The notes under the pieces were generated by a model. The model saw nothing but the letters and a program-made list of their open reading frames with translations, was not told the origin of the DNA and ran no database searches. A stretch of 64,000 nucleotides of DNA from Panagrolaimus kolymaensis (Eukaryota; Nematoda; Chromadorea; Rhabditida; Panagrolaimidae): the NCBI GenBank assembly GCA_028622995.1, contig JAJQJQ010000004.1:3472001-3536000 (forward strand), given 5' to 3'. Shown here piece by piece: positions 35,933 through 47,900 of the stretch; position 1 is the stretch's first letter; every line of letters begins with the position of its first letter. The translations under genes were made by a program, and so were the position numbers.

Positions 35933-36060
35933 TTGTTAAAACAAAAACTTTTAAAGTTTTGAATGTTCTTTTTATAGCAATAAATAACTTCTGTAATTCT
36001 TCTTTAAAAGTTGAAAATGCTTCTAGTTTATGGATATCCATTACTGGCTGAGTTTACTTT
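35933..36060 (+). repeat. Direct repeat, copy 2
   Basis: It begins cctcttgagtttgttaaaa, contains tatagcaataaa and ends ttctagtttatggatatcc followed by attactggctgag. It is the second copy of the element at 35111-35240. Confidence 0.6.
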
Positions 36061-36870
36061 TGTCAAAAAAAATTTTATGAGCGAAGATTTTTCACTTAAA
36101 ACTTTAATTGCTTTATTATGATCTCTTTTAAATTTCTATTTTTAAGTAAAATATCGGGGTCACTTTTATTTTTAAAACACTTTCACTTTTCCTTCACTCA
36201 TCTCTATTTTCGTTGTCTTCAGGTGGTGATGGAAGAAGAAAAAAGGCGTCAAACATTTTAAGGAAGAAAAATTAAATTAAATTCACTTTCACCTCATTTA
36301 CCTCAAAGAAAGAAAAAAAAAATAAGAGAGGGTTTCATTTTTGGAATTTTTTTCTTCAAATGAAAAATTACCCATGGTCGCGAAGTAAAGTTTCAAGCGT
36401 GAAACAAACAACACACCATCATTTTTTTTAGAGTGACCACGACCATAAATAAGAAAAAAAAGGAAAAGAAGAACGTGAGCTTTTCGATGGAGCAATTAAA
36501 AATTTTTTTTTTGAAAAAAAGAAAAGATTTGTTTCATTTTTTTTGTTGTTGAAAGAAAGAAACCAGCTGAAAATTGACACTGATACTTGAGGTTCTGCTT
36601 TGATCATTGTATAGTAGGATTTTAATAATCTCTCTATCTTTCTCCTCTTCCTGATTTATTTTGCTTGTTGAAGGAGATTTGTAATAATAAATAGTAGCTT
36701 CAAGGGCCATTTAATTCTGTGGTTTTTCTCTGTCAAAAGAATCCGGCTTTTTATTTGCGTAATTTTATTTTGGATTGGATCATTCATGGCTTTGATCAAA
36801 GTTGAAGAACGGTAATTAACTTTGGATAAAAGTAAAAAATTTATTAATTTTCTCTAAAAAAATATTGCTA

Positions 36871-39249
36871 ATGGTTAAATTGGAATTAACTATGAACGGG
36901 TATATATTATTTCTCCTAATATTTTGTTTTATAAAATTTGCTTCGCCAAAAATATTGAAAAATAAACTTTACAGTAAGGTTTCCGTTAAATTGTTTTCAC
37001 TCAAAATGATTTCCATTTTAGATGAACCAAAAGCTTTTTGTGGCGTTAATGAAATAACTGTAATGTTTGAAACAGATTTGCCATTTTCTGGGAATGTTTA
37101 TGCTAAAGGCTTCTTTGATAAAAATTCTTGTCGAGTTCATGGCGATGGCATAGGCAATACTGTTAATATTACGATCCCCATTACAGCTGATTGTGGAATG
37201 AGAAGGAGACGAATGGTTAGTAGAAGCACAAATAAAAAAGTGAGCTTTTGGTGATGGGATTTCCTTAGTTTTATATTTTTAAATCACATAGATAATTAGT
37301 ATCACAAAATTGCATGTTTATTTTTTATTTCTGAAACACGTTTGGAACTAAAGTTAAGCTTCTGATTAGAAAAACTATGCAAGATTGCTCCTCTCAAAAA
37401 AAATCAAGGTTACAAATTACTCATTCGAAACAAATTTCACCATGCACGTTTCTTATCAAAACAGCTTCTTTAACTTTCATTCTAACTTCCTCCTCCACAC
37501 TGAATATTCTATCAGCTTTTACACCTTTAAATTTTTTTTAGGTAAATCCAAAAGGCCTTGTTTTTGAAACAACTGTGGTAATAATGTTTCATAAAATATT
37601 TTTGACCAAAGCTGATAAAGCTTTTCACATTGAATGTCGTTATGAACAAACCAATGAAATTTATACTCAGAAATTGGAAGTCAGGTATGCATGCCACCAC
37701 ATCTTTAACAAGTTTAGAAAAGCAAGTAAAAATTTTAGTATGCTTCCACCAACAGATATACCAAGTGTAAATGATGCTGGCGCAGCTTCGCCAAAATGCA
37801 AATATGAGGTTTTGTTTTCAAAGAGTTTTAGAAAATAAATAGCAGAAGTTTTAGGTTCTTGAAAATAATGAAAATGGTCCACAATTGTCTTTTGCTGCCA
37901 TTGGTCAACCAGTTTATCATCATTGGATTTGTGAAACTTCAACAGCGGATACTCATTGTCTCACAGTTCATAGTTGCATCGTTGATGATGGACATGGAAT
38001 GAAACAAGAACTTTTAGATAATGATGGGTATGTAAAGAGACGACGAGGCTTTAAGAGATTTCAGTAAAGATTTTATAGATGTCCAACGGATCCTGTTTTG
38101 TTGGATTCAATCGAATACAAAAGCGATCTTGAAGCTGGAAAAGATTCATATGTTTTTAAATTTGCTGATAAACCAACCGTAAGAACTTATTGTAAATTAC
38201 AAAAAAAATAGCAAAAAGACCGCAATTTTAGGTATTTTTTAGTTGTCAATTACGAGTTGAACCGAAAGATATTGATTCTGGAACTTGTATTGTAAGCTTT
38301 AAATATTTACACATTTTTCTGCAAACCAAACTTTTAGCGAACAAGTGATCATTGCAGTGAAAGTAAAGGCAATAATTTCATCGATAGTTCAGAAGATTCA
38401 ATGGTTACCATTGAACCTGATTTCCCTCGACCAAGTACTCCTCGATTCAAATCCACCACTGAATCCAGTATGCTTCCAGATCTTCCACCGGGTTTACCAA
38501 ATTCATCAGAAAATAATAATAATTTTTCTGATGAACAAATGATGATGATTGTTGATGATACAATGATGCCTGAAACAACAACAATGGCAATGAAAAGAAA
38601 AAAATTAAAAGCTCGAAGGTTTTTTCAGTTTAGTTTGAAGAATGCCACTTTGAAAACTTCGTTAAATTTTAGGCCACCAAGAAAAACACTTGAAAGCGAT
38701 AATGAAAATCTTTCATTCCCTGAATTTGTTGGACTTCAACAAGATTTGGGTATTCGTAGAAAGCAGCCATCACCTGATGCTGTGGAATTGGATGTTAATG
38801 CAGGAGCGGTGGAAGTCATAGATCCACCAGAAATTTGTGAGATTTTTATATAGAAAATTTAAAAGTTTAAGAATCTAAAAATGTATTTCAGCAATGAGAG
38901 ATCCTGGTAGTACTTCTTCAACAAGGCCCAATATTTCAATAATAAATCACGATTTGAATTATAATAAAGTAAGCGTTTTATGTGAAATAAAAAAAATCAA
39001 GGAGGCTTTCCTGAGTAAAAAATTAAATTCATTCTTTAAAAACCATGAAATTTTCAGATTTGTGTTTCAAGAGAATATCTTCGAAATATCCTTTTTGTTT
39101 CATGCTTTATTTTATTGTTTATTTTTTCTTTGGCCCTTTATCTATTTTGGTATTTTACAAAATTACCCGTGAAGCCCGCTTCTCATCAATCTTCAACTAT
39201 TCCATCACCAAATTCATCAAGATCTATTAGAGCTTTCACTGAAGCATAA
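36871..39249 (+). CDS. Cuticlin-like ZP-domain type I membrane protein
   Basis: Eleven exons: 36871-36973, 37022-37215, 37542-37684, 37739-37808, 37855-38027, 38079-38178, 38232-38291, 38338-38618, 38673-38836, 38892-38968, 39058-39249; 518 aa (a second in-frame ATG at 36892 would trim 7 aa). Signal peptide NGYILFLLIFCFIKFASP. ZP-N: FCGVNEITVMFETDLPFSGN, VYAKGFF, then NITIPITADCGMRRRRM. ZP-C: HHWICETS, HCLTVHSCIVDDGHGM, then CPTDPVLLDS and FFSCQLRVEPKDIDSGTC. Dibasic sites KLKARR and GIRRKQ are furin-like candidates for release of the ectodomain. Near the C-terminus is a transmembrane helix (ILFVSCFILLFIFSLALYLF) and a short Ser-rich tail. This is the cuticlin/cutl layout of nematode extracellular matrix proteins. 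Confidence 0.92.
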
Positions 39250-39295
39250 CTAACTAATTTTTTAAATTTAAATTTTGTTTTATTTATAAAATGCA

Positions 39296-39301
39296 AATAA
39301 A
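39296..39301 (+). terminator. poly(A) signal of the ZP gene
   Basis: AATAAA 47 bp after the stop. Confidence 0.55.
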
Positions 39302-39698
39302 TTTTTTGATTTTTTTTCTAAACCAGCAAAACCAAAAATAATGGTGATTCAACAGGATGTGTTTACGATTACCAAAAAGGCAAAAATGGCAACGTTTTTT
39401 TGCAACCACATTCTTTTATAAAAGTTGCCGAAAATGGCGATGTTATGTTTTTTCTTTTCAAACATCGTTATCGCTTTTGGTTTTGCTTTGTTTTTTTGGG
39501 GTTTTTCGCTAACCTTCAAAATTTTATTCGACAAAAATATTTTCCATACAAATAAGTAAAAAAATAAATAGAATTAATTTTTTTCTCGCTGTAACTTATC
39601 ACTTTTTTGAATACATTTGAGATTCCATCGAGTTTTTTTATTCCAATGATTTTATTTTTGATTCATTTTCAGACTTTTTTTTTTGTAGAACTAAAAAT
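39302..39698. other. Intergenic
   Basis: AT-rich; no gene seen. It ends with a T-rich stretch and tttttgtag 10 bp before the next ATG, a possible trans-splice acceptor. Confidence 0.5.
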
Positions 39699-40670
39699 AT
39701 GTTTATTAATGTTTTTACGAATGTAAATGCCACAAGTTTTGATTCTTCAAATGGTGATCTTTTCGAAGAAGATGAACGACGACATGTTGGTCGCAAGCAT
39801 TATGGTTCCATCACTTTTGTAAATTCCATTAAGATTTCTCGATCCGCTGATGGAATTTGGAATCTTGCGACAAAGTTGATCGATGCTGAACATCCAAATA
39901 TTGGCTTACCAAAACCTTTGAGCACTGAAAAGCCATTAAAAACCATATTGCCTATTATTTATTTAAATAATTCTCAATCAATCTTTTCTAATCTGGTGCA
40001 ATTTTGTATGACTGCTTACAAGCAAGAGAATTATGTTGTTTTCTCTGTTAATGCCTGCTCAAAAGGTATTAATTGTGGAAGGGATTTGTCCATCTTTATT
40101 GGGCATCGAATCACAATTGCGATTAAAGTGGTTGATATTGATAAGCCGAAATGTTCAATCGAAGAACAAAGAATCAAGGTTAATTTTTTTGAATCCCAAA
40201 ATCAAATGTGTACTTACAGTTATCGATTTCCAGATTAATAACGCCTTTCATCAATTTTGTCCTGGTGGTGGAATGAGAGTTTATGATAAAACTTTATTCG
40301 ACAGTCTTGTGGATATGAACGTTGTATGCCGTTATCTCATCGATGATGGCGAACCTCAAACAACCTCTTTTGAAGATATTTTGAGCATATTTAAGCATAG
40401 TATTAAAAAGAATTCAAAAACCCCAACACTTAGGATTCGTTAGTTTTTTAAATTTAATCTATCATATCAAAGTGACTGTTTTCAGAATATAATTATCCTT
40501 ATTTAAGTGATGATAGTTTGTACCCACAAGTTTTTTATTTAATGGTTAAAACAATCATTATTAAACAAGATGCACTTAAAATTTTTAACCGTCTCCAATC
40601 AGGAAATCCCAACGAAGATAAAATTAAAAAAGAATTGATGATGTTAGAACAGAAATTATCTCAATCATGA
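39699..40670 (+). CDS. Unrecognised protein
   Basis: Three exons: 39699-40178, 40234-40438, 40486-40670; 289 aa. Codon use and clean splice joins support a real gene, but no family is recognised. The sequence looks globular: an acidic start (SSNGDLFEEDERRHVGRKH), alternating strand-like segments (HYGSITFVNSIKISRSADGI, ENYVVFSVNACSKG, RITIAIKVVDIDKPKC) and a helical C-terminal part rich in Lys/Glu (NEDKIKKELMMLEQKL). No signal peptide or membrane helix. It follows the ZP gene on the same strand after a 449-bp gap. Confidence 0.7.
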
Positions 40671-43600
40671 ATAATGAAAATATTAAACAAAGCAGGCGTG
40701 TTTCATACCCATTTATTTTTATTTGTTAGCTGCATTAAAACAAAATATTTTTATTATCATTCGATTTTTTTATTTTCTCATTCATTTTTACAGCTTTATG
40801 TTATTTTACAAAGCATCCAATAATCTCTTATCCTTTAATTTATACCATCACCATTTTTCTTTATCAACATTTTTATAAACTTTTCTTTTATAATATCGAA
40901 TTTCACATTTTCTATTAAAATTTAATCGCAATGCAAATAAAAAACAATTAAACTTCTTTTTTTTCTCGCAGAAGTACCATTTTAAAAAAGTTACTTTTTG
41001 GTATTCGATTAAACACAGAAGAATAGAAATTTGATGCCATTTTTGCCGTCATCGATAGAAGCGCCACTGCCACAACCAATGAATGAAAAGAGAGTGCCAA
41101 AAATGGAAGCCGACTACGTCGAAGTTCTTCATCATCGTGGAAGGAAGACAGCTGCGAATGTTTTAGGGCGCATACCTTTTTGAATCCAAACAAAAGAAAT
41201 GCCTTTCTTTTTTTAGTTAACTCAAAAAAAAGGAAATTTTTTAGTCATTGATTTCGAATAAAAAAAATATGAAAGGCTACAAGAAAAATTTTATAGACAA
41301 CGAATTTTTTTATGACGACGCAGTTCCTTGATTTGGTGAATGAAGTTTGCTTTTCTAAGGCCATATTTAGTATATTTGTTTAAAACGAAAATAAAAGAAG
41401 AAAATTTATTGTGTTTTGTTTTGCGATTTATCAATTCTGGCTTCTTAAAATGTTTGCATTTATTTTTATGGTTTCTGTATTTAAAAACTTCTATAAAAAT
41501 ACTTTTTAATATTTTCTTGTCATTTTTTAAAATTAATAAATTTTCTTAAGGTTAGACGAAGATTAAAGAAATTATTTGATTGGTAAAATACGAGAAACTG
41601 GTGAAGTTTGGCTACTGATTTTACGGCCTTCATCCACCTCTTTTTAGCTTTATATAAAACCTAAATACTTTAACAACAATTGTTGCCGCCGCTTTTTCTT
41701 CTTCTTGAGGCATAGAAATAAATCAAAGACCAATAAATGGCAATAAATATCCTTCAATCTAAATTTTGCTTACCTTTCTCTTAAACATCCATAAAACATA
41801 AAAGCCGTAAAAATCGTTAATCTTTTATCCACAAAAAAAAAATCATAAAACAAATGCTTTAATTATCCTCTAATTTTTTCTATGTGGCTTAAGGGAAGAA
41901 AATAAACATACGCATTAAATGTTGGATGTGTGTTTGTGAAAACTGATCGCTTGTTGAGGGAACTTTTATTTTTAACTCATGTTTTTACAAGCGCCAATCA
42001 AAAATAAAGTTTTTGCCATCTTTTTTTTTTAGAGAAAAAGCGTTGAAACTTGTCAAAGCAAAAAAATAATTTTCTTTGTCTTTTGCCACCACCAAAGCAA
42101 TGATTTACACAAACAAAAAAAAGACCTTATTTTTATATATTTTTTAATATTTTTTTCTTGCTTCATTATTTTTTCTCGTCTGCTATTTATTTTTTTAAAG
42201 CTTTAGTCTTTCAAGTTTTAAGGAAGAGACAAGGCGACGACGACGACTTTTTGGTGGCGGTGGTTGTGGTGGCAATTGACAGCCTCTTTCTTCCTTTTTT
42301 TCTTGCTTTCTCATTTGGACGTGAAATATTTTTATTAAAAAAAGCTGCTTTTGAACGTTCCTCCTTTCTTTTAACCCAACCGAAAGCTCAATTGTTGCAC
42401 AACTTTGTTAATTGACTGACAACTCTTCTTCTTCAAAGATCGAATGAAGAGGAAGAAATCATTTTCTACGATCCTTGCTTTTTAATATTATTTTTTCTTT
42501 TTTCTTTTGTTTTTCTTCGGCTCATTTTTTTTTTCTTGCTTCTGCAATGGCAGCGGCGGTTTTGCTATTTACTTTCCCAGGCGGATTGTATCCATCTTTT
42601 TTCTTTTTTTGTGAACAATTTTGATGATGATGGCCATATTGTTGGTGGATATGCTTACTTTTCTCATTATCCCCTATTTTGGGGAATATAATTTTAGCCT
42701 ATTTTTAAATTAGTTTTCTGGGATGACTTTTGCTCAAAATATTCTTTTTATAAACACTGGGAGGATATTTATTTAAGTTTTCTAATGATAGACTGAAAAG
42801 TACTGCGGTGGTGGTGTTGGCTTTTTTGTTTTAATTTGCAACAAAAGCTTATGTGTAATTTTTTTAACCGTAACTTTATCCACATTTCAATTATTTTATT
42901 GTTTTAACCTAAAAAAGGCTTTTTATTTTTTTAAAGCAAATATTGCAATGGCCAAATTTCCATTCCATGACCTTCTATAATTTCTGTTTCATATTTAACT
43001 TTTTATTTTTTTTGAATTACTTTTTTCTGTCCCTGTTCTTCTTTTTCATTGAGTGGATTTCCTGAAAACAGCTTCCGTTGAATCAATTCTCAACCTCTCA
43101 TTTTTGTTGTTGCAAATTTTAAACATTTCTAAAAAAGGGTAAATGTACGAATGTGAATGTGATTATTGTGTTCGCGGCGTTGGATCTTTTGTATGATTGT
43201 TTGATTGGCTTTTTTAACAAAAAAAATAAAAATAAAATTAAGTCACAGATGTCAATGAATAAAAATTTCATTTTTGAAAAAAAATTTCATTGAATAAAAG
43301 AAAGCCCTCGTCTTTTTTGATAACTTTTTTTGTTCAAATTTTCCCAACAAAAAAAGAAAAGAGTAACACGCAAAATATATGTATTTTTATTTTTAGCAGG
43401 AGAATTGAAAAGGCAAAGAAGGGCGGACAAGATTATTATTGTTTTAGGAACACTTCTTTTTTTAGCTATAGCTTATTGCTTTTTTATGTGTTCAAAGGCA
43501 TAGAGTGAGAGATTCAATAACACTGCTAAGAAGAGACTAATGTATTTGGAGTAGGATAATAAATTTATTTCATCGAGGAAAAGCTGGCTTTTTTGTAATT

Positions 43601-44954
43601 TATTAATTTTTCTGAGATAGATTTTAGAGAATATACTTCCTTGAGTTCTTTTTTAGGTATACTAAAAAACGATATTTTTAAAACCAACCCAATTTTATCA
43701 AATCATTATCCACCAAAAATTTTGTTGTTTACAAATCATAAATTTATATTCTAATTAATTTCTGTGTCTTAACATTAATGCCTTGTTTGTGCCGATGTTC
43801 TTTTAAGTAACTACTAAAAAGGGCATCCTAATAATGAAAAAAAAGAAGAAGAAAGAGATGAAGTCTCTAGGATTACCGCTTTGAGTTGCGCAAAAAAGAA
43901 AAAAGACATACATAAGAGTCTTCTTTTTGCCTTCCTTGCTTCTTATTATTTGTTTCTTTAAAAAAAGTAAGTCTCTGTTTTTGCGCAATTTTTTTCATTT
44001 TTTCTTTACTCCTTTAATCCTTATCGTTGTTTTTGTTCATCATTTTTTTATTATTATTTTGAATTTTTATATTTCTGACACTTTGAAAAAAAGAGGTTTT
44101 AAATTTGGACAAAGACAAAAAAATTGTGAGATTATGAACGGGTTGGTTGTCACATTTTCATTTCTTAATCACCTATGAAATTTCTCTAAAAAATGAGTGA
44201 CTCAATGAAGCTTATTTAGGGCTTACTATTTTGATTTTATTTTAGTTAAATATTTTTCGTTACTTTTATATTTAAATTCACCAAAAAGAAAGAGGGTTTT
44301 TACAATGAGACTTCGATGCTCCTTGAATATCAGAAAAAATAAGCAACTGGTGAATTTAGTTAATCGTTCGCTTCTTTAAAATCCAACAGTTTATTTTTCT
44401 ATCATTTTTCTGAAGTGACCAACGACAACTTCCATCACGCTCTGATTGTCTCATCAGTTAATCCTCTGCCATTTTTATTTTCTCCACCTAAAAATTGCTA
44501 CATTTTACTTTGTTTTTTCTTCTTCTTCACTCACTTTGGAAGTCTATTTGTATCTTTTTGGTGGTGCAAAAATATGCTTATTTTAACAACACAACCCAAC
44601 CCAAACTTGCTAATCAAATTGGATCTTTTTTTACTATTTTTTGTTTTGTTAAAAGAGTGAGATGACCAAAAACAAGAGCGAGTATTTTTTTTCTCTCATC
44701 CTCCCAAAAAAGGAAAAGAAATCTTCCGTGGTATCATTAAAAAGGGAAAACAAAAAAGCTGTCTTTTTTGGATACTTTGTGTTTTGTTTTTAAAAGCGCG
44801 ACAAAATCCCTCGAGATTTTATTTTAAATTTTTTGTGTACTCCCTTAAAAAACTTCCCATATTTTTTATTTGTTTAAATTTGAATAAATCTTTTCTATTT
44901 TTTTAAAGTAATGATTATTAATTTTTTAGTATAAAATTAATTAATGGTTAAAAT
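40671..44954. other. 4.3-kb non-coding interval
   Basis: Long T and A runs; open frames are Phe/Lys-rich with no splice context (for example 40948-41193 minus and 42158-42415 plus). No RNA gene recognised. Confidence 0.45.
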
Positions 44955-47900
44955 ATGATACTTACAACTAATTTATTTGATACCGGTCAAAGAAATGATG
45001 ACGACCTTTGCAATTATCAAATACAAGAAACAATTATGGACGGACCAATAAAAGAAAATCTTTTGCGACATCGAGTTCCACAACGGTCTAGGAATTGCGC
45101 AACTTCTATGATATTTTCGATAATACTAATATTAAATTTATTTCTTCCAATTGCTGCTGCCCGAGCTAATATTATGTGGGATGATCAAGCATATCATTCA
45201 ACTTCATCCCATTCAACTTTTAGACGTAAGAACTTTTTTCTTTAATTTTTTTTAAAGCAACACAAAGTCATCCTTGGAATTTTACACTTTTTTATATTTT
45301 ATGTTTGTTAAAAGGTCGTTATTTTTTATTTTATGAAAAATGAGCCAATTTAGAAAAAAATACGAAAAGCAAGGATTTTTTTAAATTTATGTTCTGTGAA
45401 AGCTTTATTTAGCATAAGAAAAGACCTGACTTCTCTCTTCTTCTTAGCATGAAGTTTACTGAACTGTCTCTAATTGGACCTTTTTTATTCTTATTCTATG
45501 TATTTGTTAGTTCGATAGGGATTATTTAAAAAAAATTGTTATTGAGATGGTTTTAAATAAAAGATTTACAGCGAATTTTTAAAAAAATTTTATGATTGGA
45601 TTCCTCAATATTTTGTTTTGATTCGAAGTTTATCAACATTTCAGCATTCCTTTATTGGAAAAATCCCCATTTTTATAAAATGCTTTTGCTACGGGCTTTA
45701 GCCGCATTCAAATCTTTCATTAAAGATGTTCAAGCACTAACAATGTCAAACGCAATAAAATAAAATAGAAGCGAAATAAAATTCATTGTTTTCCGAACAA
45801 AAAAGAGAGGTACTTCACTTACTTTTAAATAAAAGAAAAACAAAAGGAGCAAAGACGACGCGCAATGGCATTTTTTGATTGTGTGCTAGCTGTTGTATGT
45901 CTTTAATTTTATTGAAGGAACAAAATAAATTTGTTCTTATTTTTGTGAAAGAAGGCTTTCGGCATCCGTCGCAATCAAAGCTTCAAAAAACTTACTTTCT
46001 ACATTTTTCTCTAAATTTTATTAGTTTCTATTTTTTTCTTTTTTGAACAAAAAAAAAGTTAGTTACATGTTCCAAATAAAAACTAAAATAATTTTAAATT
46101 TTTTTTCATCATTGATTCCTCTCTTCTGTTTTTCGGAATGTTGATGTTGCTGCAACAGAAGCAGAAGCAGCAACAACCAAATAAAAAAAGCGCAACAAAA
46201 TAATTTTTTTTTATTTTACACTACCGAAAAACTTTTTTTATTTTGGCATTATCGCATTTTTGAATTGTTTGTTTCTGCTGCTTTAAAAAATTGACTTTTG
46301 TCGCTGCCGCATTCAACCCAAAGAAAAAACTTTGTTCATAAAAATGAGATGAACTAGAGCTTTTCATTGTTTCATGTGTTCAATTTTTTGGTGGCATGAA
46401 GCTTCTTCTCCCGTAGCTTTTCCACTCTCACAAAAATGTTTCACGTTTTTTTTGTTGCTCCCATTGTTGTTCCACGATGAAACTCCCGTAGGGGATTATC
46501 TTGAACGTTCACTTTCTTTCTTTTCGCCCTCCTCAATTTCGTCAACAATTCATTTATCAAAGTCACTTATTTTCTCTTCCAATCCCAACCAACCAAACAA
46601 AAAAATAACAGGCTCGATCACAGTTTTGAAACTTTTCTTTGCCATTTCTTAAAAAAAAACTCCTTTCGAAAAAAATGCAAACAATTAAAAAAATGCTAAA
46701 AAATATTTTTGTGGTTCCTTAAAAAAATTTACTTTCCTTACTTTTTTAAAAAGGAATAAAGTCGTCGGCAAAAAATGAAAAAGACACAAAAGAAAATTTG
46801 TTTCTTTTTTTTTTTTGCTTTGTTGCCTGTGGCTTGCTTGCTTTTGTGTTTGGTTGTAAAAAAAAAGCCGACACAGAAATTTCAACTCTCCTGTGTTTTT
46901 TTTGGCTTTAGCTTTGGTGGATGCCCATTAAAAAATAAAAAAGAAAAGCTGTCACCCGCAGATTTTTTTGTGCTTGTTGGAAGTTTCTTTTTTATTTAAC
47001 TACACCAGCAAGAAGAATAAGCTTTTCAACGTCATCTCTTTTTTTTGGCCTTTCGTTGTTATATTTTTTGGTATACGTCTTTTTATTTTTGTGTTATTTA
47101 CACTTTTGTCTTTAAGATTGATTTTAGGAGGTTTGATCGAACAAAGTTGTTTACTGTAGAAATTAATTTAAACTTGGATTTTTTTGCTATGCAAATAAGA
47201 TTCTGTTACTAGTTTAGCACGAGCTTAATATTTTATATTTTACTGCATTCCATAATAACAAAATTTTTGATCGAAGCATGTGCCATTTTTTATTAATAAA
47301 CCTCCAACAAAGCTCTGCAACCAACAACTTTTTATTAGTTACTTTTCCTCATTTTTTTCATTCTTCAATCAACAGCTATGTGGCTCTAATTTCCGTTACA
47401 TTAAAAATAAAATAAAAAACACAGCCAAGATTTATCTCTTTCCTTCCAATCTTCCTTTAGCCTCTCATTTAAAAAAATTGCTTATCGCTTTTAAATGTTT
47501 TTATGTATTATTTTTTTTTACTCAAGCAAAAGAGAAACAACAACAGTTGTTCTTCCTCCTTCCATCATTTTTTCTTTTTCATCCTTTCATCATTCATAAT
47601 ATCCTTCTTTATTCGAGACAAAGCCCATCCAACCAACCAACAAAACAATAAAAACTTAACATATATTTTGTGCTTCCTTTTAATCATTTTTATATATTTT
47701 TAAAAATGAATTATTGCTTCACTTAACTTTTCTTCATCCATTTCCATTCCATCATCATCAACGCAATATTTCATGTAATGAAAAAACCACGCTGCTGCTA
47801 ATTAATTGCTTACGACAACAGCGGCGGCATATTTCAGTAAATTAAAATTGTTTATTAAAGCTTGAAAAATAAAAAAAGATTTTTAATATTTTTATCGTTT

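Larger units (their letters stand above)
33260..36870. other. 3.6-kb non-coding interval
   Basis: No exon on either strand. It holds the 5' flank of the Kazal/TY gene, a diverged direct repeat and an inverted repeat (listed separately), and the 5' flank of the ZP gene. Confidence 0.5.

Noticed and set aside
40948..41193. Minus-strand frame with a membrane-like stretch
   Set aside because: No neighbouring exons, poor start and no conserved features; probably chance.
46374..46652. Plus-strand frame with hydrophobic and Ser-rich sequence
   Set aside because: Considered as another ODR-2-like 5' exon, but no donor in phase 1 was found.
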